From Piper betle (taxonomy: Eukaryota; Streptophyta; Magnoliopsida; Piperales; Piperaceae): a stretch of 64,000 nucleotides of DNA. Below the pieces are notes generated by a model, which worked only from the letters and a program-made list of their open reading frames with translations, searched no databases and was not told the DNA's origin. Positions 1 through 9,237 of the stretch are shown here, in pieces (the stretch's first letter is position 1; each line of letters starts with the position of its first letter). The DNA lies in NCBI GenBank assembly GCA_033002965.1, contig JAURVB010000115.1, positions 1 through 64,000 on the forward strand, written 5' to 3'. The position numbers and the translations under genes were made by a program.

Positions 1-658
1 ACGAAGGACTAGCGGTTGCATTGCACACACATGCCTGATGCCGCGTCGACTTTTGTGTAAGATATGATGTGACTGCATGATAATTGTGTATGTATATAAG
101 TGTGCAGATATATATATAGATATATGCATGCGTTTGTGAGGCTTGTATGCCTTGTTTTGGAAATGTTTGGGATGTTTTGAAGGAAACTCTAATGATGTGT
201 CATGTTGAAATGAAAAAGAACCAAATGAGCTGAGTATGAGATTGCAGGTGCGCGAGACGCCAAGTAAGAATGTGTGGAGGTTTTAAAACCTTAGTGTAAT
301 GCAAATTAGTGTTTTATGTATATTATATTGTACCGCGTTTTTAACAGGTTGTCCCCTTATTGCACTTTTAGGGGAGACTCTGTCCGTTTTATCCCAGGTT
401 TTCTTTTGAATTTTGTTGCTATTTTAATTAATTTGTGTGTGATTATTACCATGATATTCACGTAGTATCCTGTTAGGGTTTTGCATCTCATTCATATACT
501 GGTTGCGCACTTGCGGCATATTCCATCTTGAGACGTCGAGAGGGGTATGTTGTAGCCGATTAGGTCTTAGGTCAGCCAACTTAATCGGTTTACGAGTAGT
601 TCGATCCGTTGTAACAATTCTGGTCCGGGTTGAGAGTAAACCGGATTGGGGTGTTACA
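1..658. mobile_element. Terminal part of a retrotransposon LTR (truncated by window start)
   Basis: The segment ends in ATTGGGGTGTTACA (about 645-658), a typical CA-terminated LTR end whose reverse complement, TGTAACACCCC, is the usual opposite terminus. No primer-binding site follows, so it is either the 3' LTR of a + strand element or the 5' end of a minus-strand one. The other end and any target duplication lie outside the window. Short ORFs on both strands here have no recognisable domain. Confidence 0.5.
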
Positions 659-2281
659 GGACCACTACTTAATAATATAATGATAATTAAATGAGTAAAA
701 TTTGTATCAATAGTGAACACAGAATATAATAGAAGACCTATCCACATGATATTTTAATAATAAACATGTATCCCTATAATAATATGTCCAATTTCAATGT
801 ACCTGATGAGGAACCAAATGAAAGCCACCACACATAATAGTCCTTATTACATTGAAATTCGAAGCAACTAATATAAAAACAAAGATAATTCTAATGCTGA
901 TCTTCAATCTCTTCGCTCTCCTGATCTTCACATGCTAATCTACATCAAAGATAAACTTTCTCCTCTTAACACTAGGTAAACTCATATACATAGTAAGCAA
1001 TAATAGGAAAATAAGAATAAATCAAATAAACATCAATAAGAATAATTCACAAAATGTAAGTCTACATTTTCATCATGTATATCTATTCATAATATTTAAT
1101 GCAAAACCATAGATATAAGTATAACTATGATTCAATCAACCTTTACAATCAAAACAATAGATCAATTCTTCACCTAATTAATCTAATTTTACCTTTGATT
1201 AGAGTGTAACTACTCCTTACTAGCTTGTACTCTTCATCTCTTATGCTTCCAAGATTTACTAACCTTTGTATTAGCTTCATCCCTTTATTCAATTGTTAGG
1301 GAGAGGTACCACCCTTTGTAGTGATTTTGTCCCACTTAATTGCATCATTGCACACCTTTGTAATGTGTTTAACATTCACGTTTCATAAATTAATCATTGA
1401 TTTAATGACATATACCATACACATCATCAGCTCATCTTTTCACAACAAAAAAACAAGAGGAAACAATTATTACTATTATTGACCTTGTTCATATGATATT
1501 ATATTACCCATCGGTTATGAGCAATTTCTGAGTTTGGATCTCACAACTTGGCTTTTACATGATGATCTGTCACACAACCCTCTAAATAAGTCCCCACAAA
1601 TGATCATAAGAGTTGCATGTGTATAGTAACCTTCCCAACTCCAGCATTGGCTAGTATAGATGTTCGAAGTTTTATCGGTACGACCGCGTGGGTTTAACTG
1701 ATTTCTCTTTTATTACTAGTTAAGCCTAGGCCATGCTATTGTTTTGACTTAACATTATGAAAACATTAAAACCATGTGTGAGTTTCCATTTTATTTCTCA
1801 ATCATATTACCTAGCATCTATTAGGTTTCAATTCTTTTCACAATTGTCAAATCACGATTCGATTAAATCGTTTAATCACATAACAAACAAAATGAGGATC
1901 ATAAAACTCCCCAAATAACGACTCAATGGTCCTCGACAATAGCCCTCTGAGCTCCAGAATGTCTCAACTATCTCCCTCTTAGTTGAACAATAAAACTTGC
2001 ACTAAACATCACTACTCGCCTAGCTATTTGTGTATGCATGCATAATATACCATAACCATATATGATTCACCACTCAATCAACATGTTAGACATCATCATA
2101 TCATGCATTTAATATCATACTAAGGTTATATAATCTTCAAACTATCATATATAAAACATACACGATGAATAAATATCAATAAATCATTAATTAACAAAAA
2201 TATGGAAAAGTGTCACGGCACTTAGATCTCGGCCTGAGAGTGCCGCGGTGTTGGGTTATATTTCAGAAAATTTTTAATGAG
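659..2281. other. AT-rich intergenic DNA without a recognisable gene
   Basis: No ORF of note and no family domain is visible. The right part (about 2200-2286) contains GTGCCGCGGTGTTGGGTT. This resembles AGTGCCACAGCGCTGGGTT just beyond the palindromic insertion (about 3237-3256), so the flank may itself be retrotransposon LTR DNA. Confidence 0.5.
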
Positions 2282-2286
2282 TGTTG

Positions 2287-2749
2287 TGTAATGACCCGGC
2301 CCAAAGTGCAATGTAATGGGCTAAGTCATTTCTTTAAAATGGGTACCCCGAAAGTTAAAGATCTATAGTCCACTCCCACTTATAAACAGGATTTCTCCCA
2401 ATAGGTATTAGATGTGGGACTAAGTTGAGGGATCTCACAATCCACCCACCTTAGGAAATTTCGTCCCCGAAATGCCTATTCTTAGCCCGTTGCTGGCCCC
2501 AGCCCACGACCTTTCTGGCCCGTGACCGGCAGCCTAGCCAACGTCCCGAATCCAGCCCACCATTTAACACGGAACCAGGTCGGCTCTGATACCATTTGTA
2601 ACGACCCGGCCCAAAGTGCAACGTAATGGGCTAAGTCATTTCTTCAAAATAGGTACCCGAAAGTTAAAGATCTATAGTCCATTCCCACTTATAAACAGGA
2701 TCTTCTCCCAGTAGGTATTAGATGTGGGACTAAGTTGAGGGATCTCACA
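2287..2749 (-). mobile_element. TRIM-like small LTR retrotransposon, left arm of palindrome
   Basis: This is a complete miniature element read on the minus strand. It has two nearly identical 153-bp LTRs (2597-2749 is the 5' LTR, 2287-2439 the 3' LTR) and an internal part of about 157 bp. The primer-binding site TGGTATCAGAGC is seen on + as GCTCTGATACCA at 2583-2594, two bases from the 5' LTR. This 12-mer matches the usual initiator-methionine tRNA priming site of plant LTR elements. There is no coding capacity, as expected for a TRIM that borrows proteins from an autonomous element. LTR ends are TGTGAGATCCC and GGGTCGTTACA in element orientation. Confidence 0.85.
2583..2594 (-). other. Primer-binding site (tRNA-iMet type) of left TRIM arm
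   Basis: GCTCTGATACCA on + is the complement of TGGTATCAGAGC. It lies two bases from the LTR that starts at 2597, the normal PBS position. Confidence 0.8.
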
Positions 2750-3208
2750 ATCCCCTCAACTTAGTCCCACATCTAATACCTACTGGGAGAAGATCCTGTT
2801 TATAAGTGGAATGGACTATAGATCTTTAACTTTCGAGGTACCTATTTTGAAGAAATGACTTAGCCCATTACGTTGCACTTTGGGCCGGGTCGTTACAAAT
2901 GGTATCAGAGCAAACCTGGTTCCGTGTTAGATGGTGGGCTGGATTAAGAACGTTGGCTAGGCTGCCGGTCACGGGCTAGAAAGGTCGTGGGCTGGGGCTA
3001 GCAACGGGCCAAGTATAGTCATTTCGGGGACGAAATTTCCTAAGGTGGGTGGATTGTGAGATCCCTCAACTTAGTCCCACATCTAATACCTACTGGGAGA
3101 AGATCCTATTTATAAGTGGGATTAGACAATAGATCTTTAGCTTTCGGGGTACCCATTTTAAAGAAATGACTTAGCCCATTACGTTGCACTTTGGGCCGGG
3201 TCGTTACA
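2750..3208 (+). mobile_element. TRIM-like small LTR retrotransposon, right arm of palindrome
   Basis: Same family as the left arm, opposite orientation. The 5' LTR is about 2751-2897, the PBS TGGTATCAGAGC is at 2900-2911, and the 3' LTR is 3055-3208 (154 bp, TGTGAGATCCC to GTCGTTACA). The 5' LTR lacks its first few bases: at the junction the left arm ends GGGATCTCACA and the right resumes ATCCCCTCAAC. The internal segment is the inverted counterpart of the left arm (compare ACGGGCTAGAAAGGTCGTGG with the opposite strand near 2505-2530), with scattered differences. Confidence 0.85.
2900..2911 (+). other. Primer-binding site of right TRIM arm
   Basis: Exact TGGTATCAGAGC, two bases after the 5' LTR end at 2897. 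Confidence 0.8.
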
Positions 3209-3211
3209 TGT

Positions 3212-4469
3212 TGTAACACCAAAATCCCAGTTTCTAAGTGCCACAGCGCTGGGTTTTCTTCTCAGTTTTTCTAGTTTGTCAGTGCAGCGACGCTACGTAT
3301 AGGTATAGGTTTTTATCAACATTCATGATTTTGTTAAGGGACAAACGAATTTCAAACTTCATGAAAATTTTACCACAACTTCCTATCATATAATATGGCA
3401 TTCCCCTAAAAGGATTTTCAATTTTATGGCCTCTATAATTATTTGTCATCAAAGCATGATCAAGTTAAGCAATTTTCAATAATTCACCTAGGGCTTTACT
3501 TGAAACTGTCCAAAGAGGTTCCAAACGTGATGACACTTCATACACCTGTTATTTACAAAAAAACTGAGAGTTGAGAATGTTTCTTGATAAATAAAACTAG
3601 GTTCTTCTATTGCTTTTACTTATCTTATGATTTTATGCATCAAACAACACAAAAATGGTATCTACATTGATTAACCCTAACTATCTACATCATAACCAAG
3701 TTCATGGCCCCAATCATGATGTACATTCATCAAATAATTATATCAAAAATGAAAAATCATGAATTCACCATATATAATTCACATAAAATATAATATGAAT
3801 TAAATATGCTAAAGTTGAATTACTAACCTCATCTTCGATAGTTTTCGAACTCTTCTAACAACCAAAATGATGAAGAACAATGTTGGAATAAGGGAAGGAG
3901 AGAAGTGTCACATTCACCCTTGAAGAGGAAGGAATGACTCTTAGGTTTCTGGCAAAAAAAAGGTCAATTATCCTCTTAAGGTGTTTATATTCTCCTACCC
4001 TATTTTCCTCTTTTCATAATTATCCCCAACCTCATATAAGACTCCTACCAACCTTGGAAAACCCCCAGCCATGTTTTAACCCATACCTAAATCATAAAGG
4101 TCACCAAGGTTTGACCGTTTAATCATATTCGACTAATTCGACCCTTACTAGTTAATCGGATAACCTTCTTCAATGTCATTTTCACTCAAAAATTTCTTTA
4201 GATTGATAAGTGAAAAAACAACATTGAACAAAGAATCCATTTCATGTTTTACCAAATTTTCTCTAACCGATTACCATTTTCCATTCTTCACACTAGGCTT
4301 TGATATTCCACCCCATATAAAGTATAAATAACCATTATTCATTGTTTCACATACCATAATATGCTTAAAATATGAAGAAAAATTTTATCCCAATCCAAAA
4401 TACTAAGTATGTCCATCCAAATTGTCCAAATAATCATTAAGAAAAGTAATTAAATTACGAGATGTTACA
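3212..4469 (+). mobile_element. Possible LTR or LTR fragment
   Basis: The stretch begins TGTAACACCAAAATCCCAG and ends GAGATGTTACA, giving TG...CA termini with near-inverted ends (TGTAACACC against TGTAACATC). It is AT-rich and has no coding domain. No matching 5-bp flanking duplication or primer-binding site was found, so the boundaries and LTR identity are tentative. Confidence 0.35.
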
Positions 4470-5039
4470 AATAGAGCTAAGAAGTGGAAAGGAAATGCCT
4501 TATCTATACAAGGCCCCTACATAAAAAATAATAGGGCAAGAGGGAAGGCCAAGGCATGGAAAAAGAAAATGAAAATGGATAGGTAGTGGTTGAGAAATCA
4601 GTTCATACCCACTCCACCAAAAGTATGTTACAAAACTTTCCTATCCTCAGAGGCAACAAAGAAGCAAACTGAGAAAGAGATTTCAGGATTTTTTTGAATA
4701 TTTTTCAGAAAATTGACAATCAACATTCTATTTGTTGAGGCATTGGAGCAAATCCTCAACTATGCCTAGTTCATGAAATAGATCTTGTCCAAGAAGAAGA
4801 AGAGGAAGGGTTTAAAACGATACCTCTGAATGACGAGTCCAGCGCTGCATTACAAAGGAAACTACCCTCAAAGCAAAAGGATCAAAGGAGATTCATCGTT
4901 CCTTGCTCCTTTCGAACTGATTTTTCAAGCAAAGCCCTTTGTAATCTGGTGTCAACATCAATTTCATGTCATTATCCATTTACAAGAGATTCGGTCTAAG
5001 AGTAGTGAAGCCGACCGTTGTGAAGTATAATTGGCGAAC

Positions 5040-5427
5040 ATGTACATCTTTCCTAAAGGAGAAATTGAAAATATTTTGGTAAAAGTAGACAAGTATGTAA
5101 TATTAGATATATAGGGGGACAAAGATGTTTCAATCATCATGGGCAAACCTTTCCTTACATTAAGAAGAACCTTATTTGATGTAGAAGGTAAATTGATCAT
5201 GAGAGTCAATAACGAACAAATAGTTTTTAACATGCTCAAGGAAATGGAGTATCTAGAATCATCAGATGACTACTTTGTAGTCAATATCATTGAGAATGTA
5301 GCCACTAAGGTACATAAGAGAAGTCAACCACCAGACCCCTTGGAAAGAGCTTTAGTCACAATTGAGCTAATGGTTTGGCTTTGCAACCTGCCAAGTAGTA
5401 GTGAAGATTATAACCAAGTAGAGCCTC
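5040..5427 (+). pseudogene. Athila-type aspartic protease region
   Basis: The + frames read PKGEIENILVKVDKYVILDI, a stop, then GDKDVSIIMGKPFLTLRRTL and FDVEGKLIMRV. This matches the gypsy retropepsin pattern with ILGRPFL, here IMGKPFL, followed by a DVxxGKLxxRV motif. One in-frame stop (near 5112) precedes the open stretch starting at 5139. The open frame runs into the TRIM LTR at 5428 and continues after it. Confidence 0.75.
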
Positions 5428-5585
5428 TGTAACGACCCAGCCCAAAGTGCAACGTAATGGGCTTAAGTCATTTCTTTAAAAGTGGTTAACCAAATTAAAG
5501 ATGTATAGTCCATTCCCACTTATAAACAGGATCTTATCCCAGTAGGTATTAGATGTGGGACTAAGTTGAGGGATCTTACAGCCTC
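5423..5585. repeat. Target-site duplication GCCTC of the solo TRIM LTR
   Basis: GCCTC lies at 5423-5427 and 5581-5585, directly abutting the TG and CA termini. Confidence 0.9.
5428..5580 (-). mobile_element. Solo LTR of the TRIM family inside the Athila element
   Basis: This 153-bp segment runs TGTAACGACCCAGCCC to GGGATCTTACA and is the same LTR as at 2597-2749. It is flanked by the perfect duplication GCCTC (5423-5427 and 5581-5585), so it entered after the Athila copy and lost its internal part, presumably by LTR-LTR recombination. Its GGTTAACCA core resembles the 60474 copy more than the palindrome arms. Confidence 0.9.
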
Positions 5586-5814
5586 TTCCTATGTAGAACC
5601 CAAAAGTCAAGGTGAAGATGCCATCAATTGTTCAACCTCCAAAGCTAAAATTGAAGCCCTTGCCCAAGTCTTTGAGACATGCATTTTTTGGAAACTCTAA
5701 TACTCCCTCAGTGAATATTTCTGCTTTACTAACCACCTTGTAGGAAGAACTTTTGAGGCATTGGCCCAAATGTATGCATGTACAAGATTGTTTTGGAAGA
5801 AGGACATAGACCTT

Positions 5815-6463
5815 CTGTTAAACAACAAAGACGCCTCGACCCTATCAAGAAATAAATTGTGAAGAAGGAGATATTGAAATTGTTAGATGTTGGAATCATT
5901 TACCCAAATGTTGATAGATCTTGGGTTAGTCACATTTAATGTGTCCCAAAGAAAGGAGGATTGATTGTAAGCCCCAATCAAAACAATGAGCTAATTCTTT
6001 TAAGAATAATCATAGGTTAGAGGGAATTGTATGGACTAGAGGAAGCTCAACAAGAGTACAGAAGGATCATTTTCCTTTACCATTTATTGATCAGATATTG
6101 GATAGATTAGCTGGACAAGAAAATTACTATTCTTAGATGGATATTCTATAAATAATTAGATTGTGATTCATCTAGAAGCCTAGGAGTAGACCACATTTAC
6201 ATGTTTATATAGAACATTTGCTTTCAGAAGAATGCCTTTTGGACTATGCAATGCACCCAAAAATTGTCAAAGGAGTGAGAAGTTTCTTAGGCCGTGTTGG
6301 ATTTAATAGGAGACTCATGAAGGACTTTTTAAAACTTGCAAAACCATTATGCAATTTGTTAGAAAAAGATGGAGTATTCATTTTTGATGAAGCATACTTG
6401 CAAGCATTTGAAGAGTTGAAGGAAAAGCTCACATCTACTCCCATCGTTGCAACCACTAACTAG
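5815..6463 (+). pseudogene. Athila-type reverse transcriptase, internally deleted
   Basis: RT landmarks in order: IVKKEILKLLDVGIIYP (about 5853-5904), a degenerate VSHIxCVPKKGG, DHFPLPFIDQILDRLAGQE (near 6065-6120) and RMPFGLCNAP (6227-6256). The frame then jumps straight to KIVKGVRSFLGRVGFNRRLM and the thumb/connection region (LKLAKPLCNLL, FEELKEKLTSTPI). The normal segment between, including the YVDD catalytic motif, is absent, so an in-frame deletion removed the active site. Stops occur upstream. Confidence 0.85.
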
Positions 6464-6469
6464 TGTCAA

Positions 6470-6828
6470 CCTTCTGAACTAATCTATGATGCAAATGATT
6501 GTCATTTGTGCAGTTTTAGGCCCACGCTTAAACAAAGTCTTTCATACAATCTACTATGCAAATAAGAAACTAAGAATCAAGTCAATTACACTACCACTGA
6601 AAAGGAATTATTGGTTGTAGTGATGTAGTTAACAAAATTATATCATACTTGATGAGTGCCAAAGTCATAGTTCACACAGGCCATGCAGCCTTGTTGCAAA
6701 AGAAGGATGTCAAGCCTAGACTTATTCAATGGGTATTACTATTAGAGGAGTTTGATATAGAAATCAGATATATAAAGGGATCTGAGAATGTAGTCATTGA
6801 CCACTTGTCTAGAATGATGAGTGAATAA
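6470..6828 (+). pseudogene. Athila-type RNase H region
   Basis: After a degenerate LIYDANDCHLC (in place of the usual CDASDxAVGAVL) come [13 protein letters not shown], then [20 protein letters not shown] and [16 protein letters not shown] before a stop at about 6828. This is the end of the RNase H domain of gypsy pol (the ADALSR-like motif reads IDHLSR). Stops within the block make it non-functional. Confidence 0.75.
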
Positions 6829-7069
6829 AAGGAGGAAGATTTGCTGCCAATCCAAGGAAGCTTCCCTCATGAAAACTTGTTTGAGGTACATTCCTCAAGC
6901 TCACCTTGGTTTGCAGACTATGCCAATTTTCTAGTTGGACAAGTCTTTTGCAAAATATTTCACCATAGAAGAAGAAGTTTTTGATTGGCATTGCTCATTA
7001 TAATTGGGATAGCTATTTGTTTAAGAAGTGCAGTAATCAGATAATCAAGTGATGTAATACAGAAGAAAA

Positions 7070-8013
7070 GATGCCAAGCATCCTTTATCACTGTCATTCA
7101 AATGAAGGACATTTTGGAGGCCATATGACTATGATGAAAGTACTGTAATATGGGTTCTGTTGGCCGATATTGTTTAAAGATGCTAACTTATTTGTGATGC
7201 AGCATGATACATGACAAAGAAATAAAAACATTTCTAAAATATAAGAGTTGTCTTTTCATGGAATTCTAGAAGTGGAGCTATTTGATGTGTGAGGCATAGA
7301 TTTCATAGGACCCCTTGTGCCATCTAATCACAATCAATACAGACTAGTTATAGTAGACTATGTCTCAAAGTGGGTTAAAGCAGCAGTGTTCCCCACCATT
7401 GATGCAATGGTAGTTACAACATTTTTGAGGAAAAACATCTTCACAAGATTTGGTATTCCTAGAGTTGTCATTAGTGATAACGGATCCCCTTTTTGCAAAA
7501 AAGTTTTTGAAGCTCTTCTTGCAAAATATTGAGTCAACTATAAGGTTACCACAACATATCATCCACAAATAAGTGGGCAAGTTGAAATCTATAACCAATA
7601 AATCAATAGAATTTTGAAAAAAATTGTGAGGCCATAAATAAAAGATTGATCATTTAAGTTCGATGGTGCACTATGGATTGGAATGTCCCCATATCAACTT
7701 GTGTCCCAAAAAGCATGTTATTTGCTGATTTGAGCTAGAGCACAAAACACATTGGCTCATTCAGAAGTTAAACTTTGATGCAAGAGTATGTAGAGAAAGA
7801 AGATTGTTGGAACTGAATGACATAGATGAGGTTAGGCTATATGCATGTGCAAATGCCAAAATATATAAGGAAAGGGCCAAGCTTTGGCATGACAAGCACA
7901 TCTTTGCAAGAAGTTTTCAGCCAAGGCATCTAGTGCTACTCTATAGCTCTAGGCTCAAGGTTTTTCCTGGAAAAGTGAAGTCTAGATGGTCTAACCCTTT
8001 TATGGTGAAATGA
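7070..8013 (+). pseudogene. Athila-type integrase region
   Basis: Remnants of the zinc-binding HHCC part (HSNEGHFGGHMTMMKVLQYG, with the later cysteines degraded) precede the catalytic core. The core includes GIDFIGPLVPSNHNQYRLVI, VDYVSKWVKAA and VVISDNGSPFCKKVF, giving the first two Asp of the D,D-35-E triad, then TTYHPQISGQVEIYNQ with the Glu context. Stops and frameshifts interrupt it. An open tail (7804-8013) carries the LWHDKHI and SRLKVFPGKVKSRWSNPF segment typical of Athila integrase C-termini. Confidence 0.85.
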
Positions 8014-8790
8014 GTATGTTCGCATTGTAAACATCAAAGATGAAAAGCCTGGTGCCCAATTTAAAGTCATTGACTAAAGACTCTAGCAGTACCATGGTGG
8101 AGATAATATAACTCGGCTAGCTTCAGCCTTCATGATGTCAACAAAGTAAAAGAAAGGTGAGTCAAGCTAAAGACTTTAAACAAGTGCAAGGGAACCCATG
8201 TATTTCAGAAAAGAGAGAGAGAGAGTGTGTGTGTGTGTGTAATTAAAGAAGCAAATAATCTACTCCTCTGCCCATTTCATTGTTGTTTTTCTCTATTTCG
8301 TAATCCAGCTTAAATCTACCATTGTACAGCAAAGGTATGAAGCTTACTCACTCTAGTCTTGTTTTATCTTGTTGGAGTATCCAATCCGGACTAATTGATG
8401 CTAAATTGATTACATATGAAGATATTTCCTCCAATCTAAGCTTTGTGTTGATTTGAAATATATTGTTGAGACCTTCTCACAATTTGACTCATGATTGTGC
8501 CCATTGTTGAATCAATTTCAATTTCTTAAGATTTTATGATTGCTTATCATTTATTTGCACGAGTGATTATTGTTGAGCTAGAAAGATATTATCTTTTACA
8601 ATCGTAGTGGGTCAATTTCTATATAAGTAACCAATTTCATAGTTTTCTCTCTAATCTATATGTATTGTTCATGCTTAAGTCATTGCTTAAACATAGAACA
8701 TTTGTTCATGTCAGTTACCATGATAATTTTCTGTTATTTTATCCATGGGTGCTATGATTTTCATAATGCTTAGACAATCTTCCATAGAGG
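8014..8790 (+). other. Non-coding spacer between the two Athila ORFs
   Basis: No coding domain is seen. It contains the GTCAAGCTAAAGACTTTAAA box (8161-8180) that follows pol in Athila elements, a GA/GT microsatellite (8212-8240), and AT-rich sequence leading to the ATG at 8791. Confidence 0.5.
8212..8240 (+). repeat. (GA)n(GT)n microsatellite
   Basis: About seven GA units run directly into about eight GT units. Confidence 0.9.
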
Positions 8791-9237
8791 ATGGTGTGCA
8801 AAAAGAAGCTTGCCTCAAAATCAAAAGCAGTACCTAGTGAAGAACCTAATAGTTCTATCCCAACTGAACCTCCAACAAATTAGAAAGAAGTTGAATCTTA
8901 GAACAAAGTAATACATAATGTAGACATTGAGAAATAGATTCAACCAAAAAGGCAAAATAAAAAGGTTTATACCCAAGCTACTGCCATAGACGATGAAGAA
9001 ATGAAAAAATCAACATTCCACCATTACCAAAGGAAAGGGATGAAAAGCGAGCTACATGATCACTTCATTTTTCCTATGGACACCAATAAAGAAAATCACC
9101 GAGCCAACAGGATCACCAAAAGGAAAAGAAAAGCAAGTAAGGATGACAAAGAAGTTAGAGGGAAAAACGAAGAAAAAGAAATTTTAGATGAATAGGATAT
9201 TGAAGAAAATGATGAAGAGCATATTGCTCTCAGCAGA
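8791..9237 (+). pseudogene. Second ORF of the Athila-type element, 5' part (degraded)
   Basis: Starting at ATG 8791, the frame reads a lysine- and glutamate-rich protein (MVCKKKLASKSKAVPSEE...). It has a few stops, including an open stretch 9001-9195 rich in KRKRKASKDDKE. Position after pol and composition fit the extra, unassigned ORF of Athila elements. It is cut at 9237 by the TGTAACGACC-beginning insertion and seems to resume near 12170. Confidence 0.5.

Larger units (their letters stand above)
2282..3213. repeat. 5-bp target-site duplication TGTTG around the inverted TRIM pair
   Basis: TGTTG stands at 2282-2286 directly before the terminal TGTAATGACC and again at 3209-3213 directly after the terminal GTCGTTACA. 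No such duplication separates the two halves, so the palindrome appears to have entered the site as one unit. Confidence 0.75.
4470..8210 (+). mobile_element. Decayed Athila-type Ty3/gypsy retrotransposon, gag-pol part
   Basis: Read in shifting + frames, this block gives in order a retropepsin-like segment, reverse transcriptase, RNase H and integrase, the gypsy order. The post-integrase segment (LYACANAKIYKERAKLWHDK, then a SRLKVFPGKVKSRWSNPF stretch) and the GTCAAGCTAAAGACTTTAAA box after it at 8161-8180 are characteristic of Athila/Tat elements. Many in-frame stops and frameshifts plus a large RT deletion show it is dead. The gag region (4470-5040) is barely recognisable. A TRIM solo LTR interrupts it at 5428-5580. 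Confidence 0.85.

Noticed and set aside
2583..2911. tRNA gene suggested by TGGTATCAGAGC
   Set aside because: Only 12 bases match. They sit next to LTRs as primer-binding sites and no cloverleaf follows.
2287..3208. Cassandra-type TRIM carrying 5S rRNA promoter sequence
   Set aside because: I see no 5S-like internal promoter motif in the LTRs. The size and priming site fit a different TRIM.
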